Source of the DNA: Streptomyces sp. TLI_235
Lineage (GTDB): Bacteria; Actinomycetota; Actinomycetes; Streptomycetales; Streptomycetaceae
Assembly: GCA_002300355.1 (NCBI GenBank)
Contig: NSGV01000002.1
Coordinates: 434,001-498,000 of the forward strand
Direction: 5' to 3'
Length of the DNA stretch: 64,000 bases
Below the pieces are notes generated by a model. That model was not told the DNA's origin. It ran no database searches and saw only the letters and a list, made by a program, of their open reading frames with translations. Position numbers and translations under genes: made by a program. Of this stretch, positions 41,551 through 50,024 are shown in pieces (position 1 is the stretch's first letter; every line of letters starts with the position of its first letter).

Positions 41551-42330
41551 TCAGGTCGTCGCCGGCCCCCGGTGGTCGAAGGCGATCAACGGATCGCCCG
41601 TGAGCGGGTGTTCGACCACCGCCGCGCGGACACCGAAGACCTCGGCGAGCAGGTCCGCGGTCAGCACCTCGCGCGGCGGACCGGAGGCCACCACCGTGCC
41701 GTCGTGCAGCACGTGCAGCCGGTCGCAGAGCGAGGCGGCCGCGTTGAGGTCGTGCAGCGAGATCAGGGTGGTGCGGCGGCGGGCCCGGAGCAGGGCCAGC
41801 AGGTCGATCTGGTGCTGCACGTCGAGGTGGTTGGTCGGCTCGTCCAGCACCAGCACGTCCGGCTCCTGGGCGAAGGCCCGGGCCAGCAGGGCGCGTTGGC
41901 GCTCGCCGCCGGAGAGCGAGGCGAAGCCGCGGTGCTCCTGGCCCTGCAGGCCGACCTCGGCGAGGGCGGCGGCGACCAGGTCGCGGTCGGTGGCCGACTC
42001 GCCGGCGAAGGCCCGCTGGTAGGGCGTGCGGCCGAGGGCGACCATCTCGCGGACGGTGAGGTCCACCTCCGCGCCGCGCTCCTGCGGCAGGGCAGCGATG
42101 TGCCGGGCCGCCTCGGCGGCGCCGAACGTCCTGAGGTCGCGGCCGGCCAGCAGGACCCGCCCGGCGTGCGGGCGCAGATGGCGGTAGACGGTGCGCAGCA
42201 GGGTGGACTTGCCGCTGCCGTTGGGGCCGACGAGGCCGGCGATCTCGCCCTCGGCGGCGATCAGGTGGGCGCCGCCGAGCACCTCCCGACCGGCCAGGGT
42301 GACGGTCAGGTTCTCGATGTCGATCCTCAT
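41551..42330 (-). CDS. ABC transporter ATPase, iron-chelate/cobalamin type
   Basis: A 259-residue FecE/BtuD-type ATPase. Walker A is GPNGSGKST, the ABC signature LSGGERQRALLARAF, Walker B VLVLDEPTNHLD and the switch His in LISLHDLN. It powers import of a metal complex with the FecCD-type permease, whose stop codon overlaps its ATG as ATGA. It is the last gene of the three-gene operon. Confidence 0.94.
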   Translation of the reverse strand: MRIDIENLTVTLAGREVLGGAHLIAAEGEIAGLVGPNGSGKSTLLRTVYRHLRPHAGRVLLAGRDLRTFGAAEAARHIAALPQERGAEVDLTVREMVALGRTPYQRAFAGESATDRDLVAAALAEVGLQGQEHRGFASLSGGERQRALLARAFAQEPDVLVLDEPTNHLDVQHQIDLLALLRARRRTTLISLHDLNAAASLCDRLHVLHDGTVVASGPPREVLTADLLAEVFGVRAAVVEHPLTGDPLIAFDHRGPATT

Positions 42331-43406
42331 CGGTGCTCCGGTCGGCGGTCCAGCAGGTAGAGCAGCACGGGGGCGCCGAGCAGCGCGGTGACCACGCCGA
42401 TCGGGACCTCCTGGGTGGCGAGGGCGGTGCGGGCGAGGGTGTCGACCGCGGTGAGCAGGACGGCCCCGGTGAGGGCGGCGAGCGGTAGCAGGCGCCGGTG
42501 GTCGCCACCGACGACGAGCCGGCAGACGTGCGGCACGAGCAGTCCGACGAAGCCGATCGCACCGGAGACGGCGACCATCACGCCGGTCAACAGGCTGGTG
42601 ACGGTGAACAGTTCGCGGCGCAGCCGGGTGACGTCGACGCCCAGGCCGGTCGCGGTCTCGTCGCCGACGGTGAGCGCGTTCAGGGCGCGGGCGCGGGCCT
42701 GCAGATGGAGCGCGCCGAGCGCCACGGCCCCGGCCGGCAGGGCCAGTTGGCTCCACGTGGTGCCGCCGAGGCTGCCCATCAGCCAGAACAGCACGCCGCG
42801 GGTGCGCTGTTCGTCGCCGGCCTGCAGCACGAGGAAGCTGGTGAAGCCGGCGAGGAAGTGGCCGATGCCGACCCCGGCGAGCACCAGGCGCAGCGGGGCG
42901 AAGCCGCCGCCGCGCCGGGCGAGCGTCCAGACCAGCGCGAAGGCGGTGAGGGCGCCGGCGAAGGCGGCGCCGGAGAGGCCGAGCCCGAGGCCGGTGCCGG
43001 TCGCGGTGCCGAGCACGGTGACGGTGACGGCACCGAGGGTGGCGCCGGAGGAGATGCCGAGCAGGTAGGGGTCGGCGAGCGGGTTGCGGACGAGGGCCTG
43101 CACGGCGGTGCCGACGAGGCCGAGGCCTGCGCCGACGACGGCTGCCAGGAGGGCGCGCGGGGCGCGTAGTTGCCAGACGATCAGGTGGCGGGTACCGGGC
43201 TCGGGCGGGCGTCCGGTGAGGTGCCGGGTGAGGATCGTCCACACCTCGCCGGGCGGGACGTCCACCGCGCCGAGGGAGACGGCGAGGGTGAGGGAGAGCG
43301 CCAGGGCGAGGGTGAGGCCGGCGGCCACCGCCCCGGCCCGGACGGTGCCGCCACCGCGGGCCGTGTCGGAGGCCCTAGTGGCGTTCGTGGCGGGGACGGG
43401 GGGCAT
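42327..43406 (-). CDS. FecCD/BtuC-type ABC permease
   Basis: A 359-residue integral membrane permease of 9-10 spans. The BtuC-family motifs are clear: VWQLRAPRALLAAVVGAGLG, LVRNPLADPYLLGISSGATL and, later, GLLVPHVCRLVVGGDHRRLL with the ATPase-coupling helix. The N-terminus has a 20-residue polar head. It starts on the base just before the lipoprotein gene's stop (43407), so the two are tightly packed. Confidence 0.94.
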   Translation of the reverse strand: MPPVPATNATRASDTARGGGTVRAGAVAAGLTLALALSLTLAVSLGAVDVPPGEVWTILTRHLTGRPPEPGTRHLIVWQLRAPRALLAAVVGAGLGLVGTAVQALVRNPLADPYLLGISSGATLGAVTVTVLGTATGTGLGLGLSGAAFAGALTAFALVWTLARRGGGFAPLRLVLAGVGIGHFLAGFTSFLVLQAGDEQRTRGVLFWLMGSLGGTTWSQLALPAGAVALGALHLQARARALNALTVGDETATGLGVDVTRLRRELFTVTSLLTGVMVAVSGAIGFVGLLVPHVCRLVVGGDHRRLLPLAALTGAVLLTAVDTLARTALATQEVPIGVVTALLGAPVLLYLLDRRPEHR

Positions 43407-44480
43407 CTACCGGCCGTCCACGGTGAGACCGGGGTGCACGGCGCGGGCGACGGCGACGACCGTGTCGGCATTGCGGACTCCGGCGATCGTGGTCACCTCG
43501 GAGCCGATCCGGACGAAGTGGCCCTCGCGGACGGCCCGCAGGCCCCGGGTGGCGGGGAAGTCGCGGAGGAAGGCCTCGGCCTGCTCGTAGGCCTTTCGGG
43601 TCTCCGCCTCGCTGCCGCGGTTGCGCACGCCGAGCTGGATCCAGTCGGGGTCGGCGGCGACGACGTCCTCCCAGGAGACCGGCTTGAAGGTGGCCTGGCA
43701 GTCGGCGAAGACGTTGCGGGCGCCGGCGAGCGTGATGACGGCATGGGCGACCTGGCGGCCGCAGGCGGCCATCGGCTGCTTGGTGCCGGCGTCCGCGTCG
43801 AAGAAGAAGTAGGAGGGGCGGCGGTCGGCGGGGACGGCGGCGACCGCGGTGCGGACCGACCCCACGGTCCGCTCCATCCGGGCCACCAGCTCCTCGGCGC
43901 GGACGGCGGTGCCGGTGATCGCACCGAGCCGCCGGATGTCCGCCTCGACCTCGGCGAGGTCCTGCTGGGGGCCCTTGAGCCGGTCGGCGCAGGCGGTGGA
44001 GTGCAGGAAGACGTGCTTGATGCCGGCGGCGGCGAACTCCTGCTCGGTGGGTGCGGCGCCCATGCCCCCGCCCATGGCCCCCATCGCGGCGAAGGTGTCG
44101 ACGTACAGGTCGGCGCCGGAGCCGAGCAGTTTCTCCTTCGCGATGACGCCGCGGCCGAGGACGGGGACGGCGGCGGCGTCATCCGCGAGCTCCGCGGGCA
44201 TCGTGCCGGTGCCGGGCGGGAAGCCGGTGCCGATCACCCGGTCGCCGCCGCCGAGTTCGAGCAGCATCTCGAGTGCGGCGGCGTTGCTGGTGACGATCCG
44301 CCGGGGCGGCGCGTCGAAGGCCGTCTCGGTGCCGGCGCAGTCGGTGGTGCGGACGGGGAACCCACCGGTGGCGGCGGCCGACGCCGGGGCGCCGGAGGCG
44401 GGGGCGCCGCCGTCGGACGCGCAGGCGGAGGTGAGCAGGGCGAGGGCGGTGGCCAGGCCGCACAGGGCGCGAGCACGCAT
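43407..44480 (-). CDS. Metal-chelate-binding lipoprotein of the ABC importer
   Basis: A 357-residue periplasmic-binding-fold lipoprotein (PF01497-type). The lipobox LTSAC lies at about residues 16-20. The N-terminal lobe starts PPRRIVTSNAAALEMLLELG and the C-terminal lobe includes WIQLGVRNRG and ATRGLRAVREGHFVRIGSE. An unusual Met/Gly stretch, AAMGAMGGGMGAAP, is in the region between the lobes and could bind a soft metal. Iron-siderophore, haem, cobalamin or a copper complex are all possible. No IdeR-type iron box was seen upstream; an inverted repeat CGTCAGG-N4-CCTGACG is there instead. Confidence 0.9.
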   Translation of the reverse strand: MRARALCGLATALALLTSACASDGGAPASGAPASAAATGGFPVRTTDCAGTETAFDAPPRRIVTSNAAALEMLLELGGGDRVIGTGFPPGTGTMPAELADDAAAVPVLGRGVIAKEKLLGSGADLYVDTFAAMGAMGGGMGAAPTEQEFAAAGIKHVFLHSTACADRLKGPQQDLAEVEADIRRLGAITGTAVRAEELVARMERTVGSVRTAVAAVPADRRPSYFFFDADAGTKQPMAACGRQVAHAVITLAGARNVFADCQATFKPVSWEDVVAADPDWIQLGVRNRGSEAETRKAYEQAEAFLRDFPATRGLRAVREGHFVRIGSEVTTIAGVRNADTVVAVARAVHPGLTVDGR

Positions 44481-44546
44481 GGTGGTCTCCCGGATGGTCG
44501 GTGGTGCGCGGGCCGGCCGCTGCCGGCCCGGTGCAGGTAGTCGGGC

Positions 44547-44572
44547 GGTTCCGGGCGCCGGTTCCGGGCGCC
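44547..44572. repeat. 13-base perfect tandem duplication
   Basis: GGTTCCGGGCGCC is repeated head to tail at 44547-44559 and 44560-44572, in the leader region of the metal-importer operon, 67-92 bases upstream of its first gene. Confidence 0.8.
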
Positions 44573-44632
44573 GGCGACATTTCCCGGCGGCCGGGGCGGC
44601 CGGGCCGGCGGCGGGCGCCGCGGTCGACGGAA

Positions 44633-44650
44633 CGTCAGGGAATCCTGACG
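44633..44650. promoter_or_regulatory. Inverted repeat CGTCAGG-N4-CCTGACG
   Basis: A perfect 7-base inverted repeat (44633-44639 and 44644-44650) lies in the divergent region between the metal importer (start 44480) and the DUF4360 gene (start 44764). It is a candidate operator for one or both. Confidence 0.55.
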
Positions 44651-44763
44651 GAGTGTTGCCGCCCTCTGTACGCGGGGCCGGAGGGCGTGGTGACATGTAC
44701 GCGACAAACCGCCGGGGGCGGACTCTCCCGCCCTGCGGCCGTGCACGATCGGAAGGGACAGCC

Positions 44764-45423
44764 TTGATCGTTCGCATGCTCGTCGCCATCGGCGCCACCG
44801 CCGCCTCGCTGGTCGCCGCCCCCGGGGCCGCGGCCGCGGCGCCCACCGGCCCGTGGACCACCCCTCCGCCGCCGGACAAGATCGTGATCAACGTCGCCAC
44901 GGTCAACGGCTCCGGATGTCCGGCCGGCACCGCCGCGGTCGCGGTCTCCCCCGACAACACGGCCTTCACCGTCACCTACAGCCAGTACCTGGCACAGGTC
45001 GGCGTCGGCTCCAAGCCGACCGACTTCCGCAAGAACTGCCAGCTCAACCTGAACGTCCACGTCCCGCAGGGCTTCACCTACGCCATCGCCTCCGCCGACT
45101 ACCGCGGCTTCGCCCACCTGGAGCGCGGCGCCACCGGCACGCAGAAGGCCAGCTACTACTTCCAGGGCTCGCCGCAGACCACCACCAGCAACCACCGCTA
45201 CGCCGGGCCGCTCGACGACAGTTGGCAGGCCACCGACTCGGTGGACGTCGCCGCCCTCGTCTACGCGCCCTGCGGCGAGCAGCGCAACTTCAACATCAAC
45301 ACCGAACTGCGGGTCGCGCCGGGCAGCTCCGACCCCAACAAGACCACCAGCTTCATGACGATGGACTCGACCGACGGGGACATCAACACCATCTACCACC
45401 TGGCCTGGAAGACCTGCCCCTGA
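44764..45423 (+). CDS. Secreted DUF4360 protein
   Basis: A 219-residue secreted protein. The signal peptide (VRMLVAIGATAASLVAAPGA) ends near residue 26. The mature domain shows the DUF4360 layout: strand-rich segments (IVINVATVNGSGCPAGTAAV, FTVTYSQYLAQ), a strong middle (FTYAIASADYRGFAHLERGA) and Cys in KNCQL, APCGEQ and the terminal KTCP. The family is common in actinomycetes and fungi and its role is not known. The unusual TTG at 44764 is preferred, because GGAAGGG is 6 bases upstream of it; ATG 44776 is the alternative. Confidence 0.88.
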   Translation: MIVRMLVAIGATAASLVAAPGAAAAAPTGPWTTPPPPDKIVINVATVNGSGCPAGTAAVAVSPDNTAFTVTYSQYLAQVGVGSKPTDFRKNCQLNLNVHVPQGFTYAIASADYRGFAHLERGATGTQKASYYFQGSPQTTTSNHRYAGPLDDSWQATDSVDVAALVYAPCGEQRNFNINTELRVAPGSSDPNKTTSFMTMDSTDGDINTIYHLAWKTCP

Positions 45424-45441
45424 TCCGCCGCATCCCGAACT

Positions 45442-45482
45442 CCCGCTCGGCCCCGCCCCGGCCACCATCGGGGCCGAGCGGG
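45442..45482 (+). terminator. Hairpin terminator after the DUF4360 gene
   Basis: CCCGCTCGGCCCCG (45442-45455) pairs perfectly with 45469-45482 around a 13-base loop, starting 18 bases after the stop codon. Confidence 0.8.
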
Positions 45483-45884
45483 CCCACCACCCCCGGGGGC
45501 GTGCCCGGCGGCTCCCCACCGGGAGATCCCGCCGGCCACGCCCGAGCGGGCGGAAGGCCGGTCGACGCCGCGCAGCAGCAGACCGGCCGCGGCCCGACAC
45601 GGGACCGCCCTCGCCACCCGCAGCCCCGGACCGTCCTCAGCCCGCGCCCACGCGGGGGGACGCGCGCCCGGGGCACACTGCTGTCCTGCGGCGGGCCGAG
45701 GGCGCCGTACACGCCCACCGACGCCGGACGAGGCGGCCGGGCCGGCAGCCGCGACCGGACGGCCCGGGCGGCCGGCCGACAGGACCGGGGCCCGCCCGCC
45801 GTCCCACCGCCGGCCCCGCCCGACCGGGAATCCTTCGGACGAAACGCCTCCGTGCACGCCTGCGGTCCGCTGCCGAGGCGGCGG
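45483..45884. other. 402-base stretch without a supported gene
   Basis: All open frames here are short or are shadows of the neighbouring ROK gene. It holds the end of the DUF4360 terminator region and 3' flank of the ROK gene; no further signal is clear. Confidence 0.6.
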
Positions 45885-47078
45885 TCAGGCCAGGGTGCGA
45901 CGGCTTTCGGCCGCGGTGACGAGGGCGCCGTGGAGTTCGGCGCGGACGCCGAGGGTGCCGGCCATGATCTCGACGGCGTCGGCGACCGCGGGCTGGGCGT
46001 AGCGGTCGATGGATTCGCGGACGCCGGTGATCAGGGGCGTGCCGGCCTGGCCGAGCTCGCCGCCGATGACGATGGCGGCGGGGTTGAGGCAGTTCACCAG
46101 GTCGGCGAGGACGCGGCCGAGGGTGCGGCCGGCATCGGTGATCACGCGGGCGGCGGCGGGCCGGGTGCCGAGTTCGGCGAGCGGGGGGATCTCGGTGGGG
46201 ACGGCGCCGCGGTCGGCGCTGGCGAGGACATGGGTGAGCCGGCGCCGGACCTCGGCGACGGAGACCACCGTCTCCAGGCAGCCGCGGTTGCCGCAGCGGC
46301 ACCAGTTGGTGGCGCCGGGCAGCTGGATGTGCCCGATCTCGCCGGCGAGGCCGCTGGCGCCGCGGTAGACCTGTCCGCCGAGGACGAGGCCGCTGCCGAC
46401 GCCGTGCGAGGCCTTGACGTAGATGAGGTCGTTGAGGCCGCGGCCGGCGCCGAGGGCGCGTTCGCCGCGGACGCCCATCTCGGCGTCGTTGGCGACCACG
46501 ACGGGCAGGCCGAGCCGGCGGCCGAGTTCCGCGGCCGGGTCGAGGCCGATCCACTTGGCGAGGATGGTGGGCGCGCGGACGGTCCGGGTGCGCAGGTCCA
46601 TGGCGGCGGGGATGCCGGCGGCGGCCGCGCCGACCGAGCCCGGACCGCAGCCGGCCTGGCGCATCGCCTCGGCGGCGAGGTCGGCGGCGGTGTCCAGGGC
46701 CTGCTGCGGGTGGTCGTCGATGTCGAGCAGGGCGGTGGCCTCGCCGAGCACGGTGCCCTCGCCGGTGCCGACGGCGGCGGTGATGTGGGCGTGCCCGAGG
46801 TCGAGGCCGAGGACGAGCCCGGTGTCGCGGCTGAGCGTGACCACGGCGGCCGGTCGGCCGCGGCCGACCGCCGGCCCGGTGGGGGCGGGCTGCTCGGTGA
46901 CGGCGCCCTGCGCCCGCAGGTCGGCCACCGCGCTGCTGACCGCGGACCGCGAGAGGCCGGTCAGCCGCCCCAGGTCGGCGCGGCTCAGCGCGCCGTACTC
47001 TGCGAGGACGGCGAGCAGGGCGGTGCGTGTGCGCAGCCGCCGGGCGGACAGGGCGGCCGACTCGTGGAGGTCGCTCAT
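45885..47078 (-). CDS. ROK-family transcriptional repressor
   Basis: A 397-residue regulator of the NagC/Mlc/XylR type. The winged helix at residues 15-75 (GALSRADLGRLTGLSRSAVS) is followed by a sugar-kinase-like domain (LVLGLDLGHAHITAAVG; GAAAAGIPAAMDL) and the ROK zinc cluster CRCGNRGCLETVVS. The effector is probably a sugar or sugar-phosphate. The ATG is at 47078, and the upstream region is AT-rich with repeated ATATTT, unlike the rest of the window. No sugar operon is next to it, so its targets are elsewhere, or include its own promoter and the small gene beyond. Confidence 0.92.
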   Translation of the reverse strand: MSDLHESAALSARRLRTRTALLAVLAEYGALSRADLGRLTGLSRSAVSSAVADLRAQGAVTEQPAPTGPAVGRGRPAAVVTLSRDTGLVLGLDLGHAHITAAVGTGEGTVLGEATALLDIDDHPQQALDTAADLAAEAMRQAGCGPGSVGAAAAGIPAAMDLRTRTVRAPTILAKWIGLDPAAELGRRLGLPVVVANDAEMGVRGERALGAGRGLNDLIYVKASHGVGSGLVLGGQVYRGASGLAGEIGHIQLPGATNWCRCGNRGCLETVVSVAEVRRRLTHVLASADRGAVPTEIPPLAELGTRPAAARVITDAGRTLGRVLADLVNCLNPAAIVIGGELGQAGTPLITGVRESIDRYAQPAVADAVEIMAGTLGVRAELHGALVTAAESRRTLA

Positions 47079-47147
47079 ACATGAACCGTACTGGCTTCCG
47101 AACGAATTCATCCGCCGGACGGAATATTTACTACATATCTCGTCCTC

Positions 47148-47176
47148 TTGACGGACATATTTCTCCCTCATACGGT
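47148..47176 (+). promoter_or_regulatory. Promoter for the small gene at 47253
   Basis: TTGACG (47148-47153) and TACGGT (47171-47176) are 17 bases apart, a good vegetative match. The start would be near 47183, about 70 bases before the gene. The repeats GACGGAATATTT and GACGGACATATTT lie around the -35 and may be ROK operator parts. Confidence 0.6.
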
Positions 47177-47252
47177 GATACGGATCGCACAGGTCCGAAC
47201 GCCACGGAGCTCCAACGCCCGTCACGTCCGCACGGGAGAGGAAGCACGTCCG

Positions 47253-47516
47253 ATGACCAAGAGGTCCCGACCGGCTACGCCGCATCTCTTCCGCTGGCGC
47301 GTGGAAATCCCCCACCAGTCCGGTGACACCGGGCCGGACGGCACGCCCGACTCCGGTGTCCACCTCTTCATCGTCGACGCCTCCGCGGCCGACCACGCGG
47401 TGGAGCAGGCACTCGCCCGGGCGGAGTCCGAGGACGCCCGCCGGCACCGCCGGCACACCCCGCTCGCGGTGGACCTGCAACGGGTCTCCGTGGTCAAGCT
47501 CTGCCACGTGGCCTGA
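47253..47516 (+). CDS. Small basic hypothetical protein
   Basis: An 87-residue soluble protein. The start is MTKRSRPATPHLFRWRVEIP; the middle has acidic residues and His (AADHAVEQALARAESEDARR) and it ends VKLCHVA with a single Cys. No known family. Ribosome site GGGAGAGGAAG before the ATG. A good promoter upstream supports it being a real gene. Convergent with the MFS gene, 6 bases apart. Confidence 0.7.
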   Translation: MTKRSRPATPHLFRWRVEIPHQSGDTGPDGTPDSGVHLFIVDASAADHAVEQALARAESEDARRHRRHTPLAVDLQRVSVVKLCHVA

Positions 47517-47522
47517 GCGTGC

Positions 47523-48785
47523 TCAAGCCACGCCGCGCGGCCCGAGCCGCGCGGCACCGGCCGCACCGGGCTCCACCAGCGCGTACGCCAGCAGCAGGCC
47601 GAGCGGCGGCACCGCGCACAGCGACGCCAGCACGCCCTGCGGCCCGTGCGCCTGGGCGACCGCCCCCAGCAGCGGGCCGGCCAGCCCGCCGGCTCTGACC
47701 CCGAGCCCCAGCGTGACCCCGGCGGCGGTGCCGGGCCGTCCGGGCAGGTAGTCCTGGCCCAGCTTCACCATGACCGCGAACGGCACGTTGAGCGCCGCCC
47801 CGGTCAGCACCGCGAACAGCAGCGGGACGACACCGCCCGGCGCCAGGCAGAGACCCGCCAGTGCGGGCAGCACGAGCGCCGTGCCCAGCCGCACCGCGGC
47901 GACCGTGCCGATCCGGTCCGCGATCCGGCCGCCGAGCAGCGTCCCGGCGACACCGCCGCCGAGGAAGCCGGCCAGCGCCGCCCCGGCCAGCGTGTGCGAG
48001 GCGTGCAGGTCGCGCAGCCAGTGCAGCTCCAGGAAGGTACTGACACCGAAGAACACCACCGAGCGCGCCACCTCGACGCCGGTCAGCACCAGGAACGGCG
48101 GCCAGCGGTCGGGCCCGGCGGGGACGGCCGGCCCCACGGGCGCCGCGGTCCGCTGCCGCTGCCGGTGGCGCAGCAGCACCCAGCCGGTGAGCAGCGCCGG
48201 CGGCACGAACAGCACCGTGGAGCGGACGCCCCAGGCCACGAGCACCGGCGTGGCCAGGACCGGCGCGAGGAAGAAGCCGACACTGCCGCCGGCCGCGAAG
48301 ACGCTCATCGCCGCGGTGCTACCGCCCGCCGCCTCCCGCGCGGACCGCCCGGCCGCCGGGTGGAACATCGCCACGCCCAGCCCGGAGAGCAGCACCAGCA
48401 GCCAGACCGCGGCATACGAGTCGACCAGCCCGGCAGCACCGAGGCCGACCCCGGCCAGGGCGACGCCGACCGCGGCCGTCCCGCCGAGCCGCCAGCGGTC
48501 CACGGCGAGCCCCACGAAAGGCTGCGGCACCGCGCTGCCGACGGTGGCCGCCATCGCCAACCCGCCCACGGCGACGTAGTCGTAGCCGCGGTCCAGCGCG
48601 AAGTACGGCACCACCGCGGGGACGAGTCCCTGGTAGAAGTCGTCGACCGCGTGCGCGGCCCCCCACAGTCGCATCCTCCGCCAGGTCCCGCCCCCGGTTA
48701 CCGGATCCGGGCCGGGCGGTCCGTGCGGCGTGCTGCCGCTCCTCCGGTGCGCGGTGTCGTCCAGGGCCATCGCCGCCTCCTTCAT
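47523..48785 (-). CDS. Fsr-like MFS transporter
   Basis: A 420-residue major-facilitator protein resembling the fosmidomycin-resistance (Fsr) group: LWGAAHAVDDFYQGLVPAVV in the first span, then AVPQPFVGLAVDRWRLGG, the motif A-like loop, and VAMFHPAAGRSAREAAGG. About 12 spans. It probably exports a small antimicrobial or metabolite. Two ATGs fit: 48785 (used) and 48770; each has a GGAGG ribosome site 5 bases upstream, through a duplicated GGAGGCGG. It is divergent from an AraC-type regulator. Confidence 0.88.
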   Translation of the reverse strand: MKEAAMALDDTAHRRSGSTPHGPPGPDPVTGGGTWRRMRLWGAAHAVDDFYQGLVPAVVPYFALDRGYDYVAVGGLAMAATVGSAVPQPFVGLAVDRWRLGGTAAVGVALAGVGLGAAGLVDSYAAVWLLVLLSGLGVAMFHPAAGRSAREAAGGSTAAMSVFAAGGSVGFFLAPVLATPVLVAWGVRSTVLFVPPALLTGWVLLRHRQRQRTAAPVGPAVPAGPDRWPPFLVLTGVEVARSVVFFGVSTFLELHWLRDLHASHTLAGAALAGFLGGGVAGTLLGGRIADRIGTVAAVRLGTALVLPALAGLCLAPGGVVPLLFAVLTGAALNVPFAVMVKLGQDYLPGRPGTAAGVTLGLGVRAGGLAGPLLGAVAQAHGPQGVLASLCAVPPLGLLLAYALVEPGAAGAARLGPRGVA

Positions 48786-48866
48786 CTCCGCCTCCTCACA
48801 GATCGGTTGGCGGTGACCAGCCTGGACCGCGGCGGCGGGTGCGGACTTCCGATACTCTGCCGATCC

Positions 48867-49622
48867 ATGTCGACAACCCGCCAGGAGCTGACCGGACCCA
48901 CCCGGCGGCCGCTGGCCCACCGCGAGCGGATCGACTGGCACTTCCACACCGTGAACCAGCTGATCTGCCCGGGGCGCGGCGTGCTGGAGGTGTCCACGCC
49001 GCAGGGCAGTTGGGCGGTGCCCGCGCACCGCGGGGTGTGGCTGCCGGCCGGTGTGGCGCACGCCCACCGGGCGCACGGGCCCAGCGAGTTGCGCAGCCTC
49101 AGCTTTCCCGCCGAGGTAAATCCGCTGGCGCTCGACCGGCCCACGGTGCTGGCGGTGAGCCGGCTGCTGTGGGAGGTGGTCGAGGTGCTGAGCGGACCGG
49201 AGCCGCCGCAGGGCGAGCAGTTCCGCGCGCTGGAGCAGGTGGCCCTGGACCAGCTGCGCCAGGCACCGGCCCTCGGCCTGGAGCTGCCCACGCCGGCCGA
49301 CCCCCGGCTGAGGGACCTCGCCGACCTGCTCGCCGCGGACCCGGCCGACGACCGGACGCTCGCCCGACTCGGCGCCGCGGTGGGCGCCTCGGAGCGCACC
49401 CTGAGCCGGCTCTTCCGCCGGGAGACCGGCATGAGTTTCCCCCAGTGGCGCGCGCAGCTGCGGCTGCACCACGCGCTGACCCTGCTGGCGGCGGGCCGCT
49501 CGGTGACCTCCGTCGCGGCGGCCTGTGGCTGGTCCTCGCCGAGCGCCTTCGTCGAGGCCTTCCGACGGGCCTTCGGCACCACCCCCGGCCGCCACCAGCG
49601 CGAGGGCGGCCCCCTGCACTGA
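48867..49622 (+). CDS. AraC-family regulator with cupin sensing domain
   Basis: A 251-residue transcription factor. The N-terminal AraC-type cupin (WHFHTVNQLICPGRGVLEVS, AHRGVWLPAGVAHAHRAHGP) is followed by the double helix-turn-helix (GAAVGASERTLSRLFRRETG, TSVAAACGWSSPSAFVEAFR). The divergent MFS gene is the probable target, with induction by its substrate. ATG at 48867 follows GATACT at 48851-48856, a -10-like element. Confidence 0.92.
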   Translation: MSTTRQELTGPTRRPLAHRERIDWHFHTVNQLICPGRGVLEVSTPQGSWAVPAHRGVWLPAGVAHAHRAHGPSELRSLSFPAEVNPLALDRPTVLAVSRLLWEVVEVLSGPEPPQGEQFRALEQVALDQLRQAPALGLELPTPADPRLRDLADLLAADPADDRTLARLGAAVGASERTLSRLFRRETGMSFPQWRAQLRLHHALTLLAAGRSVTSVAAACGWSSPSAFVEAFRRAFGTTPGRHQREGGPLH

Positions 49623-49799
49623 GGCCGACCGCCGCTCCTCGCGGCCTGTGCGAACGTCGAATCGAACGTGCGGTATCGGCGTGATCCTGCCGCTCGTCGA
49701 CGACGGCCCGGCTCGTCGCGTTGCCCCCGCAGGCCGCCGTCCGGGACACCCGGCACCTGGTCGACGCGTTGACCGGGTGACCCGGGGCCGCGCCTGTGC

Positions 49800-49964
49800 T
49801 CAGGCCGAGTCGTCCTCTCTCTCACTGCGGCTGCCGGCCCGTGCGGCGGCGAGGAAGACGGCGAGGGCGAGGACGGGGCAGGCGAGGCCGAGGCCCAGCA
49901 GGACGTAACGCGAGGTGATCTCCTCCTTCTGGTCAGGAACCCCTTCGGCAGGAAGATCCGTCAC
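49800..49964 (-). CDS. 54-residue single-span membrane protein
   Basis: A small frame from GTG 49964 reads VTDLPAEGVPDQKEEITSRY, then one hydrophobic span (VLLGLGLACPVLALAVFLAA) and a charged tail ending in DDSA. Codon third positions are mostly G or C. The ribosome site is weak (CAGG). No family recognised. It lies in the 400 bases between the AraC-type and MarR genes. Confidence 0.5.
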   Translation of the reverse strand: MTDLPAEGVPDQKEEITSRYVLLGLGLACPVLALAVFLAAARAGSRSEREDDSA

Positions 49965-50024
49965 CCTGACGGCCGAGCGGCCGGTTTCACCCGTCCGATA
50001 CCCGGACGCGGTGCCGGGTTGCCG

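Noticed and set aside
41551..44480. Treating the metal importer as part of the isocyanide cluster
   Set aside because: Four unrelated genes and strand changes separate them; listed only as inference.
44853..47084. 743-residue plus-strand frame
   Set aside because: Shadow of DUF4360 (other frame) and ROK gene (opposite strand); low-complexity translation.
49681..49780. Coding-like stretch ending RHLVDALTG before a TGA at 49778
   Set aside because: Only about 26 codons look coding and a stop lies just upstream in frame; no start or ribosome site.
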